Below are positions 1-15,025 of a stretch of 64,000 nucleotides of DNA, piece after piece. The position numbers and the translations under genes were made by a program. Within the stretch, counting starts at the first letter, position 1; every line of letters starts with the position of its first letter. This DNA is from Monilinia fructicola. Taxonomy: Eukaryota > Ascomycota > Leotiomycetes > Helotiales > Sclerotiniaceae. The stretch covers positions 885,001 through 949,000 of the forward strand of contig VICG01000015.1 of assembly GCA_008692225.1 (NCBI GenBank), given 5' to 3'. The notes beneath the pieces are model-generated. The model was not told the origin of the DNA, did no database searches, and was given only the letters and a program-made list of their open reading frames with translations.

Positions 1-961
1 TGTGCGCACAAATAGATCCAATCTAATTAGGGGAGAGAGAGAGAGAGAAAGCTTTCAATACATTCATCGAATTGGATGACTACTGCCGTACTGGACCTCC
101 TCGCTAACTACTAGGTAGCATAGGATATCAAGGGTCCAAAGAGTTAAACCTTCAACGATTATTGTTGTCTAGATATTATTGTCTAGATTCGGATCGCCGC
201 CACTTAAAAGGAACGAGTCAAATACTACAAAAGCGGCATTCACCCTGCATTTGATTTGCTTTTCGAATTCGCTCATCTATATTATTGTAGCATCTACTTA
301 TTCATTGATCTATACTCGAGTAAAAGGTGAGTAAAGTTTCGATCTTGTTGCTTTGCTGCTCTGCTATTTTGCTACTCTGCTACTCTCTGCTACTCTGGCT
401 ACTCTGCTACTTTGCTCTGCTGCTTTGCTTTCCTCCTTTCCTCCTTTGCTACTTTGCTACTTTCCTACTTCCAGATTAGAAAGAAGGACAAGGAACTAAT
501 TGATATTAGGCGACAATTTCCCACCCATTTATCCCCCATCTCAAAAGCAAAACATCCATCCATCCATCCATCCCTTCATCCATCTACCCATCCGTCCATC
601 TATCTACTGTACTCGAGTATCTATCTGCCAAGTCTCTTTCCTAATCCCACTCACCCACTCACCCACTCGCCCACTCGCCCACTCACCTCACCCACCCACC
701 TCACCCACCTCACCACCTATTTATCAAATCAACCAACCAACCGAACATACTTCACTCATCCATTCACACTACCTCCTACCCTACATCTTCCTTCAAACAA
801 AACTTTTTTCTCCTCCACGGAAATTCTTCAATCTTCTAAGCTTCTTTCATTCCTACGAACAAAACCCTTTTCCAATAAAAAGTTCTCGAAAAGAGAACAA
901 GAAACTTATACACACACGCCCTTATACATACACACATATACATACACTCACGCAATTCATA
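1..961. other. Upstream region of the HOG1 kinase gene
   Basis: No convincing gene is seen. The stretch is pyrimidine-rich. A run of CTGCT/TTTGCT-type repeats lies at about 345-470, ATCC/CACC-type simple repeats at about 550-720, and a CACACA/TACATACA tract just before the start codon at about 910-955. The apparent open frames here are translations of these biased tracts. It most likely contains the promoter and 5' UTR of the kinase gene at 962. Confidence 0.6.
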
Positions 962-2639
<1,678 letters not shown>

Positions 2640-3553
2640 AAATGCATCTATTTCTTTCGATCAAAATTTGGTTATCAGAGGTATCGCTTGGGTGTAACCT
2701 TCAGCATGGGATGGACACACATTTATGGGATGGCTGGTTGAGAGGGGTGTTCTCTTGTGCTTTCTGATGCAACGCAACTCCTGGCGAGAATTGGCTTCTT
2801 TTCTTCGACTTTTGGCGTACATATTGCTACACCGAGGGCTCATGGATCACATTGTTTTCCGAAGTTTCTGGAACTTATGATTATCCTGCTCATGGTTTAA
2901 TGAATTGTGCATGGTTTGACTGGAGTGGTGAGATGGAGAGGGGGGTTTTTTCATGCAGTAGAACAATGAATTTCTTTCCGCAAAAAGTTGTACTTAGACG
3001 ATCGGGCGAGAAAGGTTATTGGCGTTTTAATGGACATGGAGAAATGAATTACGATTTTATAATGATTAAGTTATCTAATCCCATGTTTTCCGGACATGAT
3101 ACTTGGTGAATTTTCTTTGAAGCGATTGGATAACCCGAACCAATAATACAGACTGTATGTATGAGGATGGAACGCTTCTCATACATATCGATATATACAT
3201 ACATACATACATACATACATACATACATGACCAAGCACTCCTTTAATCTCAAGCCCCCTATCAACGCAAAAGCAAACGCGTGAATGACAAATGACCATCT
3301 TATAAGAATCCAATACAAATATCCCAAGGAAGTTCATCTCACCTCACCTCATCATGTGACTGAAACACTTTCCAAGTCGGCTATCATCATCATCCTTGTA
3401 TGTATTGAAATGAGTATGAGGTATTGGATAAGAAGAGGTTATGGGTATATGTGTGGCGTGCACCAAGTTGCTGTAAACAAGTGGCAGGGATGAGTGATTT
3501 CTTGGACTTATTCGCTGGCCTTGCAGTAGGTGGTATGGACTGAATAGGTATGT
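2640..3553. other. Intergenic region downstream of HOG1
   Basis: It probably holds the 3' UTR and terminator of the kinase gene. A (TACA)n microsatellite lies at about 3195-3230. An open frame at about 2852-3109 shows no recognisable domain and no splice context, so I do not call it. Confidence 0.5.
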
Positions 3554-4485
3554 AGGTCAGGATGGACGTCCATTTGAGCTCGTATGGACCTGTGGGGCGT
3601 CCTCTTAAAAAAAAAGGTCAACTGCAAAACGTTACACAAGTCCATCCGACGTTTAACCAAATGATAATTTATGCATAAAATTCATAAAATTTTTGCATAA
3701 ATTATAAATATTCTTAATCAGTTTCTAAACGTTTTCTAAATGTTTTCGAAATGTTTTCGAAATGTTTTCGAAATGTTTTTAAAACGTTTTCAAAACGTTT
3801 TCAAAACATTTTGAAAACGTTTAGAAAACGTTTAGAATCTAATTAAGAATATTTATAATTTTTTTTAATAATAATAATAATATATTTATATTTAATATTT
3901 AAAAATTAATTATTTAATATTAAAGTATTAATTAAATAATAAATTTAAATATATATTAATTAATATAGTTTTATTAAAAGATAAACTTATATATTATATA
4001 TATATATATATTATTTAAATATAATTAATATATATATATATATATTATTTAAATATAATTATAATATTTTAAGTATTATATATATATATATAATTTTAAT
4101 CTAATTTAATTTAAAATAAAATTAATATAAATTTATATAAGATAATTATATTATTTTTTTAATAAAAGCTTTAAATTAGATTTTAAACGTTTTGAAAACG
4201 TTTTCTAAACGTTTTCAAAAACGTTTTCTAAACGTTTCGAAAACGTTTTCTAAACGTTTCGAAAACGTTTTCTAAACGTTTCGAAAACATTTTGAAAATG
4301 TTTCGAAAACGTTTCGAAAAACATTTAGAATTTAATCTTAAAAATTTATAATTTATTAATAATCAATTTTTGCATAATTTTTATGAATTTTATGAATTTT
4401 TATGCAAATTTATGACTTTTGACCCACTAGTCCACCCGACGTTTTTCCGAGTCCACGGGAGCTCAGATGGACGTCCATCCGACCT
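3554..4485. repeat. 932-bp fold-back (long inverted-repeat) element with AT-rich core
   Basis: The two ends are inverted copies of each other: AGGTC(A)GGATGGACGTCCAT on the left, and its reverse complement ending ATGGACGTCCATCCGACCT on the right. Similarity continues inward through TGAGCTC, TGGAC and TTTGCATAAA blocks. The 12-bp palindrome ATGGACGTCCAT is at 3562-3573 and again at 4467-4478. Each arm then carries a tandem array of an AAACGTTTTC-like decamer (about 3725-3840 and 4180-4330). The centre is almost pure A/T, consistent with RIP-type decay. No transposase frame is present, so it is non-autonomous or not a transposon. No clear target-site duplication abuts the ends. ACTGAAT occurs 8-20 bp outside each end (from about 3539 and 4494), which could mean the true boundaries are slightly wider. 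Confidence 0.75.
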
Positions 4486-5533
4486 GTCGACTCGACTGAA
4501 TGGATTGGATGGGAGAAGAGGTGTGATGGAAAGTGACTGAGGGAGAGGATGGATTGGGGAGGGCTTGTCTGTGGATAGTCAGCGATCAGAGTGATGGATA
4601 ATTAAATGCAAAATGGTGCAACAAGTTGACGACTTTTCTCTGAGCTTCTAATGTGCTAAGTACTGTCTTGTCTGTAATGTGATTGCGAATTGAATGAATT
4701 CTTGAGAAATGGAAAGTTGTATGGGTGAGCAACTTCCAAGTTGTTGATAAGCAATAAAGTTGCGATAACCCTTGCTCCAGCCTCATTGGGAGAACTGGTG
4801 GCGGCCCGGCTGAGAGATTGCTTCTGGAAAAGCTCTGGATCTATCCTGGAATTTTGTGGAAAGGAATCTCCAAGCTTAATTTGCAGAGGGCATAAAGGTC
4901 AACTGGAGACTGGTTCCTCGGAGAGAGCATTGGTCAGTTGATTATCATTGCGAGCTTGTTGCAATTGCATTGTTGATCTGAACTGCGGAAAGGAGAAGAA
5001 GGATTGGATTGATAGGACGAGATTGAGTGAGCCTGAAACAAGACGATAATAGACGACAGACCCGAAAGACCCAACAGACGAATTGATTCTTGAGAAAGGG
5101 AAGCGGGGAGAAGAACTTGAAGTGGAAAGGAAGCAAAGGATTTGAGGGATATGATGCGTTGATTCCGAGGAAGATTGCCCTTCTTTTGTTTACTCGAAAC
5201 ACTCTAGACCCGAAGGTCAAGCAAAAGCAAATAGTGCGGATTGGACGCAACGAAGCCAAACGAATCGAAACGACTGAGAGAGGACTATCATATCTAGCTA
5301 GGAAGGACTTGCTCAACTGCCAACCATATACCCGCCTTGAGCTCGCTCATCACAACTACCTATCCTTAGTTCAGCACCCAAGAAGGCAGTTTGTTGCTTT
5401 TGCTTGTAGCCAATAGGCTTTGAATTCTGTGAGAGGGACTCGAGACAAACTGAGGCTCCGGATTGGCACAACGTACCGAAGGTCGATTCTTTACAGTTTG
5501 GGAGAAAAATTACAAGAGGGCCAGGCGCACTGG
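4486..5533. other. Upstream region of the AVL9-like gene
   Basis: Open frames occur on both strands but overlap each other and show no family likeness. It probably includes the promoter and 5' UTR of the gene starting at 5534, possibly with an upstream intron. Confidence 0.45.
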
Positions 5534-8139
5534 ATGGAGAATATTGAGAGGAAGGAAGGGGATGAGGGGCTCGTGGCGGGGTTGAGAAAGGGTTTTGTGC
5601 CATTGGTTACAGTGGTTGACTTTCATCATGCGAGGTTGGTTTTCTATCTGTGTCTGGTGGAAGAGGGAATGGAGGGGGGGATGGGAAAGAGAGTAGAATG
5701 AGGCTGAAGTGAGGAGATTTGGCTGACATTAGTCTTGATCAGGGGACCCGAAGTCGAATATTGGTTTGGGGCAGAGGAGGGAAGTGATCCCGCGTTGGAT
5801 AATGAATGGCCTCTTTTTGCCGTTTATGGCCCTGAGTGATGGAGCACATGCGTAAGTTACTGTTCATAGTTTCTGCACATCAAGAAAGAAGTTCTGGAGC
5901 TGACAGCAATTCGAAATGGCAGATCAACAGAAGATTTCTCCTACTTTACACTCCTACGGCCTGCGCGCGGAAACCTACCTTCTACATCTCTCTTTGGTAT
6001 CTCCTGCACAAGGCAAATGGATGCCTCAATGCTGCTTAACCGTCCCGCAGATGTAACTCGCTCAACGGTACAAAAGGCTGTGGTAGTAATAGCCGATTCA
6101 CCACAGTTCTTTGGGCTGCTGAGGGAGAGATTGGGGCGTTGTTACGAAAGCATGGTTTGCACAACGGGAATTCACAGACACGGAGATATTGAAGAGGTTT
6201 CAGGAGAGTTTAGCGGAAGAGAAAAGCAGAGGGGAGTTGGGCGATAGGAGGAGTATTTGGGGATGAGTTTAAGGGAATTGGTCAAGGAGTTCAAGTGGCA
6301 GACTCTGGTGCTTTTTAAATGTTGTTTGTTGCAACCGAAGGTATTTCCATTTTTCCTCACTAATTGATGGCGGGAACTAACGTGAGTTATAGATGTTATT
6401 CTTTGGTTCGAGATGCGAGAGATTGTGCATGATGCAGTTTTCACTTATATCTCTCATACCGGGGCTGATACGGAATTTGCAAGACTGCGCGGATCCGGAA
6501 TTAGATGATTATAGGAAAAAATCTTGTGAAACCCACGAGCTTGAAAACGAGCGATAGGAGTTCCTTGTTGGATTATATGGGACTTCCTTTTGCAAATATT
6601 TGGCAAGGTTTGTATAGGCATCTATTATTGTATGAGAGGTCACATTACTCATCAAATGTTTAGGGAAGTCTTTTTGGTCCTTATACCCCTTTACAGCAAC
6701 TTGATATATTAGCGGATTACGGTACCAAATCATATATCGTTGGTTCAACGAATTCTTTACTTTTGCAACAGAGAGAGATCGATACAGCGACATCCTTATT
6801 AATCTAGATGAACTCACCATTAATATCACATCCGCATCACTGAGGTCGGCACTAACACTCTCGGCGGCCGATCGACGCTGGATTGATTTCATTACCCCAA
6901 ACAGTCAATGATACTTGGGATGAATCGAATCCTAGTCGACCGAAGACTATGGGCTATGTCGGCTCTGAAGAATTTATTCGCTTACAATTTGAAGAATATC
7001 TTCTCTCCCTAATTTCCTCTGTCAAATGCCACAACTACCTTGTAGCCAACGCACACAATCCCAGAGCCCAGCTTCCGCAAGTTGAAGGTGATCCTGCCCA
7101 TGATTTCAGCATGGATTGGATTGATGCGTGGACACGGAGTGAAAACTATCAAATTTGGAACAACCATACGGATTCACATCTTTTCGATGTTGTGGAGCCT
7201 AAGCATCCTTGTGCGGGTGGTCTTACGATCGATGATGTACAAAGGCGCATTGCTGAACAAGTCAAGGAAATGCATTTGGATGAAAGATTTGCAGTGGGCA
7301 AGGAGGTGCTGGGGAGAAATCTCGCAGCGGGAAAAGAAAGAGCTAGTACGGTTTTTAATAAATTGTATGCGGATATGGAATCCTACCGAGAAAGTCAGAG
7401 GAAGAGAAACGAGGAGGTTAGGATCGCGGCGGAGAAAGCGGCAACTGAAAGTGGAGCAACCAGTCCAGCAGCCAGTCAAACAGATTTCGATACACCGAAG
7501 ACACCGTCGGTGCAGAGTAGAGCGGGGGCGTATATAGGCAGCTGGAGTACGTGGATGGGAGAGAAGAGGAAGGCGGGGTGGGGGAGGAGCTCGGCGAGCC
7601 AGGAAAAGGTGCCGCAGGTTACGAGTAATGGGAAGAGAAATTCGAGGGGCTTTTTTGGAAAGGAAAATATTGATGTGAAGGGGGAAAATGGAATTGAGAA
7701 AAGCCCATTGAGCCCATTGAGTCCATTGAGTCCACGATATTCTCAAGGAGGATATTCACCTTTGGCTGAAAGACCCAAGACGGCAGAGAGTTTTGAGGAG
7801 AGTATTTTTGATGCAGAGGCTGAGACTGGTGGAGAGGTTAATGGGGCTCGGGATGAGAATGGGAAGATGGTGGTGGTGGAGAGAATTAGTGGCGATGATG
7901 TGCCTAAGAGAGTCGGAAGTCCGGGGAGTCTATTGAAGCTTCATGAGATAGGGGATACGGATGATGACAGTAGTGAAGCGGAAGAGAAGAAGAAAACCAT
8001 CATGACTGTATCCGACGAACCAAATGTTTGGGACGATGAGAGAAATGGGGATGAAGATGAGGCTCGAGATCAACATGAGAAGGCGGAGAGGGTAGCGGAA
8101 GCGATGCAGGAGGCTGTGGGTTCTTCTATTCATTCATAG
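5534..8139 (+). CDS. AVL9: AVL9-like late secretory pathway protein (DENN-related; several indels in the 5' half)
   Basis: AVL9 proteins are conserved fungal/animal proteins with a DENN-like fold, needed for exocytic vesicle formation at the Golgi. The start is placed at MENIERKEG because the conserved opening (VPLVTVVDFHHARGPEVEYWFG) follows within 25 residues across an intron at the HHAR/GPEVE junction. Further recognisable blocks are LPFMALSDGAHA, QPKMLFFGSRCE, GSLFGPYTPLQQLDIL and RLQFEEYLLSLISS. The last exon (about 6900-8139) is one open frame whose C-terminal third is acidic and low in complexity. It carries a repeated LSP triplet near 7705-7735, as is usual for the poorly conserved AVL9 tail. 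The N-terminal half is broken by insertions near 5817 (T), 6133 (G), 6522 (A), 6588 (T), 6772 (AG) and 6894 (C). Each lies in a homopolymer or dinucleotide run, with conserved sequence on either side in another frame. At least four introns are evident. Confidence 0.85.
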
Positions 8140-10575
8140 GATTTTGGTGGCGAGGCATGAGGATAGAGCGGGCGGTATTTTTGGGCTTTCATTATTTTGG
8201 ATTGATTGACCGCTGCATTTTCGTATCAAGAGTCAAGTGGGAGGTTGAGTGATTTGGTATCGCGTGGCATGGGACAGGATGGAAAATTATCGGAACATAC
8301 CATATACCACATACCACACATACAATGGAATATATTTTATAATGCATGGATGGTTTGCTTTTGTAACTCGTGGTGTGGCGGTGATGGTGAAGCGGATGGT
8401 GAGGGTGAGGGTGAAATTGGAGAAGGGTGAAGTCGAGGGTTATAGTTATGGTTATGGTTGTGGTTATGCTTGTGATTGTGATTGTGATTAACAAGTGAGG
8501 GAATGGAGGAACGGAATTCGATCTGACAGCTATGCTATATATAGGGCGATGCAGAGCAATTCTGAAGCGTCAACACAATTCCCTGACGGAAAAGGGGGGT
8601 CTTTCTACATCTGTATGCCCACTAGCGCCAACTCGTCTCGTTTCGTTTCGTTTCGTCGTGTAATGTGATGTGATGCAATTTATTGTCATGTAAGGTAATG
8701 TAAGGTAAGGTGATGTAAGGTAATGTGATATCCATGGAGAGGAGAGGTAAGCGATTGAGATTGAGATTGAGATTGTGGGTTGTGTTGAATTACGTGTCGG
8801 AATTCGTTTCTTCCGCGTCTAATTTATTGAAGTGTGGGTTGTAGAAGAACATGCGGGGGAAAGGGGGGCTAGTCGGTTGGTTGGTCGTTGGTCGTTCTTT
8901 GGAGGGTTTGTTGGGGGGGTTGTTTGGATGTTTGGATGTATCGTGACGGTATTATTCAAAGTGAACTTCTCTTATACTCCTTTCCTTGGCTGTTTCCTTG
9001 CGCCATGTCGTAAGGGTATCCTTCCTTCCTGTCTTGGCTTTTGACTTTTCCTTTCCAGTTTCGTCAGATGTTCGAGTATTGTGAATTAGGCTGGATGGAG
9101 GTTATTGAAAGAAGCAGGTGATTGGGGTCTTTAAGGTTATAAGGAGGGTCGGTTGCTGGGATTCGATTCATGAGGGTAGTGAGTTGACTCGATGGAAAAT
9201 GGATGAGGGGTTGATCACGATAAGAATGAAGGGTCTAAATGTGCTTTTCATTATGGCTACTTAGGGAAGACATTGTTATAATTTACTCGGCCGATAGATT
9301 AGTGATATATAATTAATGAGTGTCAGATAGGTTTAGATTCTCCGTCACGTACAACCAAGATGTAGTTAAGTTTCTCGTTTTGTTTTCCTGGGTATGCGTT
9401 CCCTGGCAGTCAGCACGCAATTAGGTAGAGAGTTTTTGCAAAACTGCTTGATGATGCAGAGTCTATCTATTGTAAGATTATAGATCTGTAGTTTTGAGGA
9501 AATAACCTCCTTATCGTTCGTTTATCAACACTTCGGGGTTTCGGTAACCTTACTTTGGCGCTTAAAGCCTTAAACGCTTACCGGATCTTTTGCCGCCCAG
9601 CGCCCCACCTCTTCCCGTAACTCCATGGAGTGAGGAATGCTTTTACGAGGCTATAAGGCATTCATGCATAATACATAGAGAGATGCATGGCAGCCTACTT
9701 GCTTATTATTTGTTACTCTATTTATGACTTTTAGAATGGATCATTGAATCATTGAATCACGAATTCTTACCAAAGGAGAAAGAAGGGAAAGAAGGGAAAG
9801 AAGGGAAAGAAGGGAAAGAAGGGAAAGAAGGGAAAGAAGGGAAAAAGGGAAAGAGGGAAAGAGGGAAAGAGGGAACCCAATGAACACAATGAACCCAATA
9901 AAGCAAATGAACCATGGAACCTTAACTAATGAAGCATTTACATAAGACTCTCCTTCAATTGATCTACTCCGTACACAGTACACAACACAGTACACAGTAT
10001 AGTGAAATATAATATGATACGGTATTAAAGGAATTAAAGATAATCCAAATTAACCATCCCATAGTGAGGAGGTAGATAATTGGATGCTTTGATAATATCG
10101 TCCGTATATTGTTCCTATAACTCTGGTCTATAACATCCATTGGAAGGTTATTGTGGATAATTTCATTCATTGCCTTTGCTCTAGTTCTACTTGTGATAAT
10201 ATCCTTTACATCATCTTCCCACACAACCACCACCACCACCAACACCAACACCATCACCATCACCATCACCATCACCATCACCCTCACCCATTATTACACT
10301 TACAACCCAATCCTACCACGCCACAACAACCTCGACTCTTAACAACTCCCCGGATCTGGAGTATCTTTCTTGCATCGCATTTTCTGATTTTTCACAGGGA
10401 CTCTGATCTGGGTCATCATTATTTTTTGTCAACTATAGTGGCCCCCCATTCAACCCACGGCATTCCTTCAATCCACTGGTTTACGTCTGCTATTCATCAT
10501 CACATCACAGGTCGGGTTTACTGCAAAAACACCAACAGCTGCTCCCTCGATCATTTCTTTTGAACACTATTCAAC
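8140..10575. other. Intergenic region rich in simple repeats
   Basis: No gene is supported. Contents: GGTGA/GTTATG-type repeats at about 8380-8490; a degenerate TGTAAGGTAATG array at about 8680-8735; GAGATT repeats near 8755-8775; the 9-bp GAAGGGAAA array at 9776-9874; and CAC/CAT triplet repeats at about 10225-10290 whose translations give poly-His/Thr frames. The last few hundred bases are presumably the cullin promoter and 5' UTR. Confidence 0.55.
9776..9874. repeat. Tandem 9-bp minisatellite (GAAGGGAAA)n
   Basis: About seven near-perfect head-to-tail copies of GAAGGGAAA are followed by diverged GAGGGAAA copies. It is strand-biased (purine on the + strand). Confidence 0.9.
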
Positions 10576-13203
10576 ATGACGGTAGCAACCAGGACGGTGG
10601 TTATGCCTCCAGTCCCAAATCGGGAGGACTTGGATGCAACGTTCGTACACCATCCTCTCCATCTACCCACCTTTTCCCTCAATCTTACGCGACCCAACAT
10701 GCTAACTGCAAACCTTGACAATGTAGATGGAAATACCTCGAGGCTGGCGTTTCAAAGATCATGTTACACTTGGCAGAGGGTGTGGATATGCAAACTGTAG
10801 GTGCTAATCTTCTTGCTCTCTCCATCTATCATGCGCATTTGCTGACTTGTCATCGATCTACAGTATATGGGAGTATACACGTACGTATCTCGATATCGAA
10901 AGATCGGCAGCATCCCCTGACTTGGAATAGAGCTGTGCACAACTTCTGTACATCACAAAAGGCAGTCAGCAACAGTGGCCCAGGAGTCATTGGAGGCGCG
11001 CATCGTGGAGGTGCGATATTGGTTCATTCCGAACATGAGACGCACATATACTGATACCTTACAGCACATCTTCTCGGCGAGGACTTGTATCAAAACCTCA
11101 TCGCCTACCTAACAACATATCTCAGGGAACTTGTTCTCTCCTCTAAAACACATACAGATGAAGCTCTCCTCAGCTTCTACATCCGAGAATGGGACAGATA
11201 CACGACGGCTGCGAAATACATCAACCATTTGTTTCGATATCTCAATCGCCATTGGGTGAAGCGAGAGATGGATGAAGGAAAGAAGAATATCTACGATGTC
11301 TACACTCTGCACCTTGTTCAGTGGAGAGTCACCCTGTTCCAGGCTGTTCATGAAAAGGTTATGGACGCTGTTCTCAAAATGGTGGAGAAGCAGAGAAATG
11401 GCGAGACTATCGAGCACAACCAAATTAAGGCCATCGTCGATTCATTCGTATCACTTGGGTTGGACGAGGCAGATCCTACCAAATCGACCCTCGACGTTTA
11501 CCGTTTCCACTTTGAGAAGCCATTCTTGGCTGCCACCGAGGCATTTTACAGGGCGGAATCGAAACAATTTGTTGCGGAAAACAGCATTGTGGAATATATG
11601 AAGAAGGCCGAACTCCGATTGGATGAAGAGGAAGAGCGCGTTCGAATGTACCTCCACCAAGACATCATCATTCCATTGAAGAAGGCCTGCAACACTGCTC
11701 TTATCGCAGATCACTCTGTGATCCTCAGAGACGAATTCCAGATTCTTTTGGATAACGACCGATACGATGATATGGCGCGCATGTACAACTTGTTGGCAAG
11801 AATCCCTGACGGCCTCGAGCCTCTCCGCATCAGATTCGAGGCCCACGTTCGCAAAGCTGGTCTTGCAGCAGTATCGAAGGTTGCTAGTGAGGGTGACAAA
11901 CTCGAACCGAAAGTTTACGTCGATGCTCTTCTTGAGATCCACACGCAATATCAAGGCCTCGTCAAGCAAGCATTTAAGGATGAGCCGGAATTTACTAGAT
12001 CCCTTGATAATGCTTGCAAGGAGTTCGTGAACCGCAATCAAGTCTGCAAATCTGGATCCAACAAGTCTCCTGAATTGCTCGCTAAATATGCCGATTCCTT
12101 ACTGAAGAAGAGTGCTAGTGGAGCTGAGGAGAGTGATATTGAGAATTCTCTTACTCAGATTATGACAGTCTTCAAGTATATCGAAGATAAGGATGTGTTC
12201 CAGAAGTTCTACTCGCGTATGCTTGCCCGTAGACTGGTCCACACTAGCTCTTCATCAGATGATGCCGAGACCAGCATGATCAGCAAATTGAAGGAGGCAT
12301 GCGGATTTGAATATACCAACAAACTTCAACGTATGTTCCAGGATATTCAGATTTCAAAGGATTTGAACAGTGGCTTTAAGGAGTTCGAGGGAGGAATATT
12401 TGGTGGAGCTGACGAAAAGCCAATCGATGCCAGCTACTCCATCTTGGGTACGGGTATGTGGCCTTTGAATCCACCAAACACAGACTTTACCCCACCAGTA
12501 GAGATCTCCAAGGCTTACGAACGTTTCCAAAACTTCTACAACCAGAAGCACAGTGGTAGAAAGCTCACGTGGCTATGGCAATTATGCAAGGGAGAGATCA
12601 AGGCCAACTATTGCAAGAATACAAAGACTCCATATACTTTCCAGGTCTCGACTTACCAAATGGCCATCCTCTTACTTTTCAACGAGAATGATAAGAATAG
12701 CTATGATGATATTGCCAAGGCAACACAGTTGCAGGCTGATGTCCTGGATCCCATCCTTGGCATCTTCTTGAAATCCAAGGTTCTCACCATGACTCCACCA
12801 GATGATAAGCCAACATCTGGTAAAACCTTTCACTTGAACTATGACTTCAAGAGTAAGAAGATTCGTGTCAATTTGAATATCGGTATCAAGTCAGAACAAA
12901 AGCAGGAGGTTGATGATACTCATAAGACTATTGAGGAAGACCGAAAGTTGCTAATGCAGGTATGTAGAAATTACCTATGTAGTATTGCTGAAGCCCCACT
13001 AACTCATCTTCTAGTCCGCCATTGTTCGTATTATGAAGGCACGAAAGAGGATGAAGCACACCCAACTCGTCAGTGAAACTATCAACCAGATCCGCTCTCG
13101 ATTCGTACCCAAGATTCCAGATATCAAAAAGTGTATTGATATCTTACTGGAGAAGGAATACCTTGAAAGACTCGATGATGATGAGCTCGGATACCTGGCA
13201 TGA
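10576..13203 (+). CDS. Cullin-1 (SCF ubiquitin ligase scaffold, about 770 aa)
   Basis: This is the scaffold of SCF E3 ligases: the N-terminal cullin repeats bind SKP1/F-box modules, and the C-terminal domain binds RBX1 and carries the NEDD8 site. The start is [18 protein letters not shown]. Introns follow the codons for DAT, MQT, VYT and AHRG, and a fifth interrupts after LLMQ near 12960. The main exon (about 11070-12960) is fully open. The cullin-homology block ([22 protein letters not shown]) is followed by the [21 protein letters not shown] block. The C-terminal winged helix contains [13 protein letters not shown], in which the lysine of IVRIMK is the expected neddylation site, and the protein ends with the family signature [14 protein letters not shown]. 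The length fits CUL1 rather than CUL3 or CUL4 by overall pattern; paralogue assignment is likely but made by eye. No indel is seen in about 2.3 kb of coding sequence, in contrast to the two genes upstream. Confidence 0.95.
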
Positions 13204-14248
13204 TTCATGATTTTTTTTTTTTTGCTTTAACATTGCATCTCTTGCATTAGAGATTCTTGATGGATGATGACTTTTTATGAATTGGCGGCTTATTGAAGTT
13301 GATTATTAAAGTTAGCAGCCCACATATAAGACTTTGACAGAATCTGGTAGTAGTGTCTGCTAGCTATATTTTGATCACAGCCAATGGATGGAGAGGTAAT
13401 AATCAGGCGTAGTCATGCATTTTTTCATCGTTTTTTCTTCGTCGTGTTTCTGGTGCCACTCTTGATAATTTCCCCGGGGGCATCTGGGGGGAGGGGGAAG
13501 GGGGAGTTTGAGAGAAACCTATTGATTGGTATGGAAACACAGTTTACATGTTCTACACCTAGGTTTTTCTTTTTTGTCTTTTTTTTTTTTTTGATACCGC
13601 GGATACCTAATTCATAACTTTGCTCATCATGGTGGGGGAACTTAGTTCTATGGCTGAGGACAAAATACTTATCTGTGATGGGTTGTGGATGAGTTGCGGT
13701 AGGGAAGAGGACAGTGAAAGAAGGCAGAATGTAACATATTGCAATTGGTCATTGATGACTGACGAATAGCTGAAGGTTTGGATGTGATGTGATGCGGTGG
13801 GAGCGGGATGAGAAGACAAAGAATGAGTGGTGAATGAGAAAGGGGGACAGTCAAGGAGAGATAGACGAACGAATGAATAGGTGTTACAAATAAAACATCC
13901 GCCAGCGAAAAATTCGATATTAAATTAGGTCAGGTCAGGTCAGGTTAGGTTAGGGTTCAGAGCGGTGAAGTGAACATAATAGATACTTGAGTATTTAGTT
14001 TTCTGGCTATGGAGTTTGTGCTGTGTTGAGTTTGTGTTGATCTGTGTTGAGTTTGTGTAATGGATTGGAGTTGTGAGTGATGATGGTGATGATGATGATG
14101 ATGATGATAATATATAATGTAATTGTTCAATGGAATGAATGAATGATCCCTCCGCTTAAGCTTTCGAAATACTAGCTAGATACGCGTTTCATTCGGGATT
14201 CGTGATTCGCTAATCATGATTTTTTAAGTCTCTTTTCTTTTCTTCTTT

Positions 14249-14280
<32 letters not shown>

Positions 14281-15025
14281 TTTATTTAATCGAGTTAGGT
14301 GAGTAAACGTTTTTTGAGGATTGGGTTATTGTTCTTTTTTGGGTTTGTTTTTTTTTGTTTTTTTTTTCTTTTTATTTTTCTTTTGAGGTTTAAGGTTTGA
14401 GCTTTTGGGTTGGGAGGAGGGAGGAGGGAGGAGGGAGGAGGGAGGAGGGAAGAGGGAAGAGGGAAGAGGGAAGAAAGTAGATTTTGATCTTACATTTGGT
14501 GTATGGTATATAGAGGAAATTGTTAATAAGGGTTTCAATAGGTTAATAGGTTTCTTTTGATTAAGAGGTGGAAAGATTTGTAAGGAGAGAGGGGGGGGAT
14601 GGATTAGGTTCGGGGGTGGTAGAATAGAGATTTTATGTTTGAGTAAGTGTATGAGAGGGGGAGGGGTTGAGGGAGAGAGGTTGAGGGGGATATTGGTTTT
14701 AGTTGAGTTTGGAAGAGGGAGGATGAGGAGAGAGAGAAGATGGAAAGTAGAAAGTGGAAGAAGGAAAGAGTGGGAGAAGGAAAGAGTGGGAGATTGAGTA
14801 TGAGTATGAGTATGAGTATGAGTATGAGTATGAGTATGAGTATGATCTCGGGAGCATATATGTCGGTAGAATTGCACGAATCGAGATGAAATACTAGGAT
14901 AATATATTTATATATTTACATTATAGAAAGAAAGGTGGAGTATTTGTGTCTTCGTATATATAATAAAGATGTATGATTTTAATAGAATGAATAGGTAATT
15001 TAGAAAAAGCGTTAATTACTAATTA
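13204..15025. other. Intergenic region, simple repeats
   Basis: No gene is supported. It holds the cullin 3' UTR (T-tract at 13210-13223), AGGTC/AGGTT repeats at about 13928-13955, ATG-triplet repeats at about 14083-14110, (TTTC)n at about 14245-14282, GGAGGGA repeats at about 14410-14475, and the (GAGTAT)n hexamer at about 14795-14843. The long frame read on the minus strand across 14326-14877 consists of these repeats. Confidence 0.6.

Noticed and set aside
2852..3109. 85-codon frame after HOG1
   Set aside because: Lies in the probable 3' UTR and has no recognisable domain or support from splicing.
13928..13960. AGGTTAGGTTAGGG run resembling telomeric TTAGGG
   Set aside because: Only one TTAGGG-like unit in a degenerate AGGTC/AGGTT repeat; not an internal telomere array.
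14326..14877. 183-codon minus-strand frame with poly-HT and poly-Lys ends
   Set aside because: Composed of GAGTAT, GGAGGGA and T-rich repeats; no domain.
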